The translations under genes and the position numbers were made by a program. A stretch of DNA of 64,000 nt from Zhengitettix transpicula (Eukaryota > Arthropoda > Insecta > Orthoptera > Tetrigidae): positions 89,469,129 through 89,533,128 of the forward strand of contig CM073592.1 in the NCBI GenBank assembly GCA_037074705.1, read 5' to 3'. The notes beneath the pieces were generated by a model that worked only from the letters and a program-made list of their open reading frames with translations, searched no databases and was not told the origin of the DNA. Below are positions 34,200 to 42,337 of this stretch, in pieces. Position 1 is the first letter of the stretch, and each line of letters starts with the position of its first letter.

Positions 34200-35446
34200 A
34201 GATCCTTAAAAAAATATACACGGTACCCTAATAGGTTAAAAAATACATGCACTATTCCTATCCACCGGGGAATTACCCCCGGTGTAAACTTCCGTCATCG
34301 GTGGGCGTCACCGTGGTAGTAAAATTTGGGAGACAGGCTGCCACCATTTCGCCCGCCTCCCTTCTGTCATCTAATAATGACGGCAAATACCTGACACTAT
34401 CCACATTATGGCGGCCAGCCCCACTGCGGAACTTATGCTTCTCGCTTGGAAAAATTAGGTAACGGGCCCCCATCAACTACCTGTTGGGCAGTGAGATTCG
34501 GCTACCCGAAGGTACCCAGTGAAAACCTCGCAGAGGTACCCACCAGTCTTCCGCTGGGAAGACTACCCGCGCCAGAGGAGATGTATAGGGTCTCCTCTGA
34601 CTTGCGCGTCTCACCTATGCACTCAATAAAACTTCCGTGTATCCAAGTCGTGGCTTGGATTACCCAAATAAGAGTATGTAAATTTACTTGATAAAAAAAC
34701 CCCTCGCTATACACCTCGTCAAAACCCCCCAATAAATACCCACAAAGTAAATAAATATAGCCCCAGTCATGATGATAAAATTACGGAAGCAGATTAAAAA
34801 TAGGTAGGAACGCGCTGCTGGCTTGCCAGGGTCATTGGGGACGAGTTCCTACGGTTCCAGGAACCCGTGGGATATCTCTACAGAAGATCTAAGTGCCATT
34901 AGAGATGAACTCTTCATGTGACCTGCCTCCATCCCAAGCCGCCCCAGTGCCTCGAAGGTGGAGGAGGGCATTGCCCCTCTTGTCCCAACCACAATGGCTA
35001 CGACCTCCCCACTTAAGCTGCAGAATTTCTCCTGCAGTTGAGGCAGCAGACCGCTGTATTTGGCGACCTTCTCTTCCATGGCGAGAAGAAGGTTTCCCCT
35101 GTCTTCGTGGCGGGCTGTTAGGTCGACCACGAAGACCCCGACCCGGTTTTTAATGACCAGGTCGGGTTTGAGGTTCACCCCCTCTCCCAGAGAGAGCAGC
35201 GGTTCTTTCGAAACCTCTGCTGCCTCGTCCTTCAAAGCATGGGTCACGATGAAATCAACGATTTCATCGTGACGACGGATACGCTGGGATTTGGTGAAAA
35301 TACAATTCCTTAAGATGTGGTTTAGGGTCTCCAGCCCAAAGCCACACAGAGTGGTTCTATTCCCTGCCGTATTGGTACGGAGCTGCAGGGCTGTAAGAGA
35401 GTTAATTCTACTCCCGGTGCCCAAAGCGAGTCCAAATTTCTTCATG
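34200..35446 (-). mobile_element. 5'-truncated LINE with restriction-like endonuclease
   Basis: The minus strand carries the C-terminal end of a LINE polyprotein and a 3' untranslated part. The 5' junction lies near 35446, where minisatellite sequence begins. The reverse transcriptase region is missing, as expected from 5' truncation during target-primed reverse transcription. Strand-specific features are given in the CDS entry. No poly(A) tail is evident at the 3' end near 34200. Confidence 0.75.
34849..35446 (-). pseudogene. LINE C-terminal zinc-knuckle and endonuclease fragment
   Basis: About 199 codons are open on the minus strand up to the stop at 34849. Early in the frame LRTNTAGNRTTLCGFGLETL then NHILRNC matches the C/H/C knuckle of R2/R4-type LINEs (one expected Cys appears lost), followed by the usual RIRRHDEIV. 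Further on, LKPDLVIKNRVGVFVVDLTA gives the PD...D core of the restriction-like endonuclease. These two features together identify the R2-superclade type of LINE; the clade within it is not determined. The first dozen codons of the longer frame, before 35446, read minisatellite sequence. As a 5'-truncated fragment it cannot be an active element. Confidence 0.78.
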
Positions 35447-35535
35447 TGCCTTAAGAGTGTCAAAAATACTCCCAATTTCATTGAAAGTGAGATATACTCC
35501 CGGTACCTTTAGCGAGACAAAAATACACCACAAAA
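35447..35535. repeat. Minisatellite, right part of the split array
   Basis: Units aaaaatactcccaatttc, atatactcccggtacctt and caaaaatacaccac repeat the roughly 30-base pattern seen at 34090-34195. Confidence 0.6.
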
Positions 35536-35589
35536 AATCGTCGAAATTGCTCCACGTGAAACTTTTTTCCCCTTCTAAACCCACTCCTA

Positions 35590-35985
35590 GAGGCAGAATG
35601 TCATAATTAATGTCATAATTAAACTCAGCGACATCCATAACTCCGGATTAGATTCCAATATCGGATGTTTTTATGGAATGCACCTCCACCTCCACCCCTA
35701 AGGGTGCTCCAATCAAGCGACGAAAGGGGATGAATTATACACAAACAACCTTACGAGAAACACTATTAATCTCATTGGTCTAGTAAAATATTTGTTCGAC
35801 GCAAATATCGGCCACCCCTAGGGTGACAGTCGTGTCTTACCCCAACAGTGTTTGTTTCCAGTTCTTAAGAAACAGGAGTAAAAAATTTGTCAACTTTGCT
35901 GCATAAGTGTAGATTTGTGTGCGGAACACACAAACATGGACACAAACAAGCAGTCAGTTTTAATTATTAGAAGATAATGTTTTGA
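35590..35985 (+). repeat. Partial copy of the 15.3-kb dispersed repeat
   Basis: Carries cagcgacatccataact, ctccacccctaagggtgctc, cgacgcaaatatcgg and ends cacacaaacatggacacaa then attattagaag, like the end of the 15.3-16.7 kb element. Confidence 0.7.
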
Positions 35986-36084
35986 TATATACTAAGGAGT
36001 TCAGGAAAATAATAAGCAACTTCACTGAAAAATATCTAAAAATTCGAGTTATCGACTCATGATTTTTGCAGCGCGTCGTTCTTA

Positions 36085-36165
36085 AAGAAGGGAAAGAAAC
36101 AAGGTCTTTAGTAACGTTGTGTGGTATTTATTTTATCACTTTATATTTGCTGTTGTCTGTTATGG
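36085..36165. repeat. Fold-back family FB-A, single-arm copy
   Basis: Contains gaaacaaggtctttagtaac, gttgtgtggtatttatttta, tcactttatatttg and ttgtctgttatgg, corresponding to one arm of the family. The pairing arm is absent. Confidence 0.65.
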
Positions 36166-36417
36166 ACTACTTAATTATCTATTTCTTTATATGCTGTTAT
36201 TTTTTAAAAATGTTGGTACCTTTGATATAGGATGAACAATTTGAACATTATTTGTTATCGTCGGTAATTCACGTAAATCTCCTATCGTGAGGCATCACGG
36301 ATCAAAGTCAAGATTTAAAAGGAATTCATCTTCCAAAAAAACATAGTTACGTTACAATCTCTTTATAACTAGATATTCGTATTTTTGTCAATTGAAAGCT
36401 ATTCTTTGATTTCGCTG

Positions 36418-36705
36418 CAGACAAGTGACAATTACTGCTCACGAATATTGAGAATGCCGCAGCCTAATTTTCGACGCGATCCCGTTGACTCTCCGCCTGC
36501 TAGACCGCTGTTCTGCTGTACAGAAACTATGCAACACTACTACCATCCGCCGCAAATAACCAAGTGTAAATTGATATGGTCTTGGCTGCTGTGGACGGCA
36601 GATTTTCTGAGGATCATCAACATTCTACCAGGACTGGGGCTAAGTGTTTTGATGATACCGAGATGGATGTACCCGCAATATCCACGCAGTAAAATTTACG
36701 TATGA
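36418..36705 (+). CDS. Candidate terminal exon of an unrecognised gene
   Basis: A good pyrimidine-rich acceptor (gatttcgctgcag) ends at 36420 or 36418-36420 depending on the cut. An open frame runs from there to TGA at 36703-36705, and AATAAA follows 28 bases later at 36733. If translation starts at the first internal Met (36454) the product has 83 residues. It has a Pro-rich start (RRDPVDSPPARPLFCC), then a hydrophobic stretch with Trp (LIWSWLLWTADFLRIINILP), and a short basic C-terminus. GC content is higher than in the surroundings. I recognise no family. It could be the last exon of a longer gene or a processed remnant; upstream exons were not identified. Confidence 0.35.
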   Translation, partial: QTSDNYCSRILRMPQPNFRRDPVDSPPARPLFCCTETMQHYYHPPQITKCKLIWSWLLWTADFLRIINILPGLGLSVLMIPRWMYPQYPRSKIYV

Positions 36706-36732
36706 AAAACATTTATACCAGTATTTGGTCAA

Positions 36733-36738
36733 AATAAA
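36733..36738 (+). terminator. Poly(A) signal after the candidate exon
   Basis: AATAAA 28 bases after the stop codon at 36705. It supports, but does not prove, a transcript end. Confidence 0.35.
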
Positions 36739-36739
36739 T

Positions 36740-37136
36740 TAATAACATAAGAATGCATATTTTAATAAGAGTTAAGTATAATATTAGGATTTATGGGAAA
36801 ATCCTAATCTTAAAAAATATTCATAATTATCAATCCGACACTAGTGTAATGATTTATAGACCGAGGTAATGTGGCATTATGCGCTCAAATTTCGTACTAC
36901 TGCAACGAATTTTTGTAAGACCAATATAAATGTGTACCAAAATCACTGGACCTAAAAGGAACAACTAAGTTAATGGAAGTTGGACATTTCGGCGCGATCC
37001 TTTCGCCGCGGGCCGTTCTGGGCGGCGAGAGATGTTTTTGGATTTGTTATGTCTCATTAGTCCTCTATTTTAGAAATTATATGAAATTACAAATAATAAT
37101 AGAAAACTATTTTATGTTAACCTAAAATTAATTTTT
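36740..37136. other. Intergenic, nothing recognised
   Basis: AT-rich, apart from a short GC-rich patch near 36988-37030. Confidence 0.55.
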
Positions 37137-37208
37137 TTTTAGGGCAACAAGCTACATGAGGGTAATCCACGTTGGGCAACTCCCATTTAGTAGCATAGGA
37201 AGGGTTTG
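37137..37208 (-). mobile_element. Retroposon RP-1, outer copy interrupted by a nested copy
   Basis: 3' end of a minus-sense copy (T-run, agggcaacaagctacatgag, gttgggcaactccc) that stops at ataggaagggtttg. The same target sequence appears again at 37748, followed by gaaagagggat, the continuation of the consensus. Confidence 0.8.
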
Positions 37209-37747
37209 TTTTTTTTGGGCAACAGGCTACATGAGGGTGATCCACGTTGGGCAACTCCCCTTTAGGAAGGGATTTGAAAGGGGGGATGCGGAAGGGTAGA
37301 GGAAGGTAGCCAGGGGTTAATAGGGCCCCCGGGCTATAGTTTAAGGATCCTACCCGGCATTCGCCTAACGAAATGCAGGGAAAACCCTAGAAAAACCTGC
37401 ATCACGGAGAGCGGGCATTGGGTACTTGTCCCACGCCCTTCCGATAGCGGGAGAGGAGTTTGCTGTGGGGACGCAGCATTCCCTTCTCCGTGCCACGACC
37501 AGTTTAGGAGGCAGCTGGCCGACTATTCCAATGGGAATAGCGGACAACTCTTACCGTATGCCCAAAGTCTGTGACCTCGGAATATACACCTCTCAAAACA
37601 GGCCGAGATGTCTCGGCTTAGTTCAAAAACGGAGAGGAAAAGGCATCCCCAAAGGTAGCCCCTTCGTATCTCTCCTATAAGGATTTGCCTGCGAGAGAAC
37701 ATCCCTCGCAGGTTACCTGCGAGAGATTCCCTCGCAGGCTTTTCCGT
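37209..37747 (-). mobile_element. Retroposon RP-1, full copy nested in another
   Basis: Minus-sense. The 3' A-run is the T-run at 37209-37216. The 5' end has two adjacent hairpins built from cctgcgag/ctcgcagg at 37688-37737. It is flanked by ataggaagggtttg (37195-37208) and ataggaagggatttg (37748-37762), the target duplication inside the older copy. The length is about 540 bases. Confidence 0.88.
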
Positions 37748-37780
37748 ATAGGAAGGGATTTGAAAGAGGGATATTAAAAA
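37748..37780 (-). mobile_element. Retroposon RP-1, outer copy resumes
   Basis: ataggaagggatttgaaaga matches the consensus directly after the point where the outer copy was broken, then the sequence leaves the family. Confidence 0.7.
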
Positions 37781-37806
37781 CGGAACCCAATATAACTTAG
37801 AGCGTG

Positions 37807-37823
37807 TATATATATATATATAT
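37807..37823. repeat. (TA)n tract left of element TA-A
   Basis: About eight TA units directly before tgtaacg. Confidence 0.8.
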
Positions 37824-39277
37824 TGTAACGTGAAATCGAATACGCAATGCCCAAAACAGATGGCAAAGCAATATTTATAAGGGATGTGGTTGGGGATCAC
37901 TGAGAAAATCCGTTGAGGGACGTGACCAAATTCGACTGTGGCAAATGAAATTCGTAAACCAAGGGTACTTTACAGCTTATAATTTCGTAGACAAATTAAA
38001 TACAATTCACACAACAGTAAACAAATAAAATACCTGAGAAATAGTAGAACGCATGAAAAAAAAATTTAAAACGGATTAATTTGCGCAGCGCAATAGTGAA
38101 TGACTAGACTAGCAATAAGACGTTTGCAATGAAATAGCTGTGATGAAACAGACAAAACTCACTTAACATTATTAGGAGCACAGTATAATATTGACAGTAT
38201 GCAATTAATATTATTAAATATATTCCTATATTAGATACGAATGAAAGCGCACTGAGAAAAAAATGATTATAAATACAGGGTTGTATTATTAATGTCTGAA
38301 TTTGAGAAATAGTTTATAGGCCTCAAATAAAGCGCATCTTGATTATGCCTGAAAAGAAATGATGGAATTTTTGTATTCTTAAGCATACAGATATTGATAG
38401 TTATAGAACCGAATTAAGTTTCAATATTGAATTGAAAATTATCTTAAATTTTCAAACGATATAAATGTTAAGGACCAAATAAATCAGAATAAACAAATTA
38501 CAAATTATTCTTACAAGTCTTTTAGACATACCCGACGTTTGATACTTACATTAGGACTCCTTCAATTATTTTATTAGTAGAACTTTAAAATATACAACTC
38601 ACATTCAATTATGTTGCAATTATTGATTCAAGATTCATGAATATAACCAATAAATAAAATTTAAATATAAATTTAAAAATATATTCGGTTGGCTGAATAT
38701 TGACGAATAACCTACAAATTGAAGTAAACAAAGAAATAATACATAGTTAAAAACCTTTAAAACTAAACGGACTTATTTCCTAATTTAGACAAAATAACAT
38801 ATTGTGACGGTTTAAAAAACACAGGCCTCCTCTCATTCTCGCATGGCATCGTGAGCCATCTGGATCCGGGTGACGTCATGCGTCCTCCAGGATCAGCTAA
38901 TATGAGAGAGGCTCAGCTGTGTGGGTTTTCCGCTGTTTCCGCGTCATTTGGTGTCACGGGCATCGAAAATCGTGGACCGATGAGTTTAATATATACACAT
39001 CTCTGGACTAGACTGGAACCGGGGACCTAAGAGGAAGCGAGCCACACTTAGGTCTCTGACACCAGGGAGTCCACTTGGCTACAGACACAGGGAAGCGTAT
39101 TACTCCATCTTCCGGCGTCCCTTGCCCGACTGCCCTGCTTTGACTCCGGCACTTGTGACGGGCTTCCAGCTCGCTACGACCGTTTAGAGGCAAACGAGGT
39201 CCCGGCTCTGGCGAGACTGAGCTTTGAGGCGTCTGTGGACGTCGGCCGATGCGTCGGTGGTCGTCTTCCGTTACAAT
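37824..39277. mobile_element. Element TA-A, bounded by TA tracts
   Basis: Begins tgtaacgtgaaatcg after a TA tract and ends cttccgttaca before another, so the ends TGTAACG/CGTTACA are inverted. An internal tgtgacgg at 38812 could be an alternative left end, giving a 466-base unit TGTGACGG...CCGTTACA. TG...CA ends are typical of LTRs. No reading frame of a transposable-element protein is present. The right 450 bases are GC-richer. Confidence 0.5.
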
Positions 39278-39447
39278 ATATATATATTTGTGTGTGTGGT
39301 CGTCTTCCGTTACAATATATATATATATATATATCACTATAACTATACATTTCAAAATAATATATATATATATATATATATATATTGTAACGGAAGACGA
39401 CCACACACACAAATATATATATATTGTAACGGAAGACGACCACACAC

Positions 39448-39498
<51 letters not shown>
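39278..39498. repeat. TA microsatellite with inverted 40-base units
   Basis: Two copies of a unit ending gtcgtcttccgttaca (39260-39320) face two inverted copies beginning tgtaacggaagacgac (39387 and 39427), with TA tracts between. The centre is atcactataactatacattt followed by caaaataat. The whole forms a palindrome of about 190 bases. Open frames here are TA-repeat artefacts. Confidence 0.85.
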
Positions 39499-39502
<4 letters not shown>

Positions 39503-40556
39503 AATAACCACATAAAGGCGTATAAATAAAAATATATTGTTTATGAACAAAAAATATATTTTATTAACAATTATCAGAATTTACAACAGAATTTACTATT
39601 TAATATTATAAAAAGATCTCTTTCTCTCATGGGTCTCTACTGGGTTTGATAACAGACAGAATTTAAATATTAAAAGAACCCAACATTTATCTTTAAAATT
39701 AAACAGATGTATCGACGAAACTTATTAACGAACTTATTCTACACATTGATTCTAAATTTACAAGAGTTTATTTTATTAACACAAGAAGAGAACGATATCT
39801 GACTGTATCCTTTAATTACGTTTACACATGTTAATACCATAAATTTCAACTCACGATTTCTCAGGAACATTTCAGTTGAATAATTTTCTATTTCTCTCGC
39901 AGGCTGCTTTCTTTCTCCATACCCTCCGCTCTGACACTCATCTCCAACTAACTTACAAGTTCGATGCCCACAGCATCTCTCTCTTACGCTGACTGACCCA
40001 CGATGCTCAAAGCACCCCTCTCCCACGCTGACTGAATCACAATAGTTTATCGCTTGCATTTATACTACTAGCCTCCTCGTTCGCATTTGTTCCAAGACCC
40101 ATGTCGCATCTTCGCGGTGACAGAATCTCCATTGCTGAGATTTACAATCTGCAGCTGCAGTACCTTAGCAAAATAGCTAGCCCCTCCCTCATGTCACATC
40201 GAGACAGGACCCGCAATTACTTTGCACCCTCAATTACTCTGGACTTGTCGTCCTCACAAGACTTGTATAAGACCCTTCCTTACAAATCCTAAGTAAATAC
40301 GCCACTTGTCAGGCCATTAATCAGAGACAATAGCCTGCCCTAAAATCACTTTGGGACCGGCTACTCGAATGCCTTTCTTAAACCGATACCTCTTGCGCTT
40401 GCAACTTCCTGCGCCGGCCCAGACCCTTCATCCGAAAATAAATGTCTTGCCGCTCTGTCTTGTCACATCGAGACAGGACCCGTAATTACTTTGCCCTTGC
40501 GTCCTCTTCCCAACATGTGCGCTGTTCCGAAACAATGCATTCCCTCAATGCATTAC
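39499..40556 (+). mobile_element. Element TA-B, about 1.06 kb, TGTAATAA...TTACA
   Basis: Bounded by TA tracts on both sides, starting tgtaataaccacataaag and ending tcaatgcattaca. Its first 250 bases resemble the minus strand of element TA-C: ttattaacaatt, gggtctctactgggtttgat against gggtcttgaactgggtttga, then cagaattta. It contains tandem pieces such as cgctgactga (39990, 40028) and a repeated cacatcgagacaggacccg (40197, 40465). No protein frame. It resembles a solo LTR. Confidence 0.6.
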
Positions 40557-40593
40557 AATATATATATCACTATAACTATATATTTCAAAATAA

Positions 40594-40636
<43 letters not shown>

Positions 40637-40690
40637 CACTATAACTAAATATTTCAAAATAATATATATATATATATATATGTGTGTATG
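40557..40690. repeat. TA microsatellite with 25-base spacers
   Basis: Two copies of cactataacta...atttcaaaata (40567 and 40636) lie between TA tracts, as at 39333. The last tract runs into tgtgtgta. Confidence 0.85.
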
Positions 40691-41776
40691 AAATATAATT
40701 TTATGAGTGAAACAAGTGACGTGATCATTCTAACTTTCAAGGTCTGTAACATATTTTTTTCAATTTTTACATAGATGCAAGAAGCATCCATAGATATGGA
40801 CGTTAGGAAATATATTCTCAATTCTAAATTCGGAAATAAGTTCGATTATTTGACCAAAAAAAAATTAACTTATTTGACAATTAACTTTATGAGTTTTTGT
40901 ATTGTATCAAAGTGATTCATATTTATTATTTTAGTTTCAGCAACTTATTTTAATACTAAGCCAACTAATTTTTAAGATCCAATTACATATTTGTAATACC
41001 TGACATTTAACACATTGTCTCTGTTTATGTCAATCTGTTTTTTTTTCAATTAGCAGTTTTCGTATTTTCCATATTACGCATCAGCTGCATGGTAAGAGGA
41101 GTAACGATAATTTTTACCGACAATCGTAGGATTACGATCAAATTAGAACATTAATTGATTTATAAACACATCAGTGAAGAAACACCAATACAGCCCAACC
41201 AAGTGGCTTGTTGTACACGGTACAGGTAAAAATTGTAAAGTAGTGAGATTCGATTTCGTTCCCGAAAGACATTGCCAGTAATAATCATTCTTTCAATAAA
41301 AATTACAATTGAAAATAGCGTGAATTATCTTACACGTATACTTTCATTACAGGGAAATATTACAGTGGGGCGAAACACGGAAGATACGGAAATAAAGTAA
41401 TATTTAAAATTAAGTTATAATTAACAGGACTAAATTGAAATTGGCAGAAGGGTCATAGAACTTGTACATGGCAATTGACAGAAAAATAATATCGTTCTCA
41501 AATAATGTATTAATATACCGAAAAATTGTTAAATATTTGTACTTAAGTTCTCAAATTTTTCAAAGTGAGAATTTTAGTACAGACCAGTTACTGGAAAATG
41601 CCTAAACCAAATGTTTAAATTTAAAATTATTTGATAATTAACCATGACCACTAAAAATTGCGTTGAGGGGCTGACAATATACATTAATTAATATATACAT
41701 CATTCCAGTAATTATCCAAAGGCTAAATGCAAACAGTTCTTATATTCAAAGATTGAAGCCTTTCCCGGTGTAGTTG
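40691..41776. other. Intergenic, nothing recognised
   Basis: About 1.1 kb of AT-rich sequence without frames or shared repeats. Confidence 0.6.
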
Positions 41777-41955
41777 TTCAATATATTGTTCAACCGGGTT
41801 TTTCATAATTATTTTAGAACGCAACGTTTCGACGACTAAAAGCTCTGTCGCGAAAACTTCGCCTAGAAGATGACGACAGAGCTTTTAGTCGTCGAAACGT
41901 TGCGTTCTAATATAATTATGCAAAACCCGGTTGAACTCCGAGAACAATATATTGA
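41777..41955. repeat. Long hairpin (fold-back element)
   Basis: Arms of about 74 and 82 bases pair around a 23-base loop. The inner 35 bases (agaacgcaacgtttcgacga and the next 15) are perfect; the outer parts have an 8-9 base bulge on the right. It shares the cgtttcgacgac core with the insertion at 13631-13757. Confidence 0.9.
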
Positions 41956-42223
41956 GTTCTTATATTATTGAATGACTTTATAAATTTCATACTGTTATAG
42001 TGATCCAATATATATATACATATACATATATATATATATCAATTTCCAAACTGACAACCATACCAGACTTTGTTTACTTTATATTGACTTGGATGTCGCA
42101 CTTTAATGATTGACACTGCTAATTACATGTATGCCAAAACCTCCTGCTTCTGAAATTTATTCATAATTCATACTGATCGAAAATATACAGAAAAAAGTTA
42201 TTAATGTATAAAGTTAAAATTAT
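41956..42223. other. Intergenic, 3' flank of the cysteine-rich gene
   Basis: TA-rich near 42008-42040. Contains the minus-strand poly(A) signal. Confidence 0.6.
42156..42161 (-). terminator. Poly(A) signal of the cysteine-rich gene
   Basis: AATAAA on the minus strand 62 bases beyond the stop codon. Confidence 0.5.
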
Positions 42224-42337
42224 TTACTCCCCAGGACAGCTCTTAGGGAGTCCATTTTCACAACATATCGGTTTGGTGCTCGATAATCCAGTGAATTGCC
42301 ATTCCTGGCTGTCGCATGCTCGTGAGAACAAAGACGG
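42224..42337 (-). CDS. Cysteine-rich protein exon 4
   Basis: Acceptor atatgtttcag before 42337; 37 codons and TAA at 42226-42224. Four of the ten mature cysteines, including the adjacent pair ICC, are here. Confidence 0.87.
   Translation of the reverse strand, partial: PSLFSRACDSQEWQFTGLSSTKPICCENGLPKSCPGE

Noticed and set aside
34893..35272. Open frames on the plus strand at 34.9-35.3 kb
   Set aside because: Antisense to the LINE endonuclease fragment.
39008..39550. Long frames on both strands rich in Tyr-Ile
   Set aside because: They are translations of the TA microsatellite and its inverted units.
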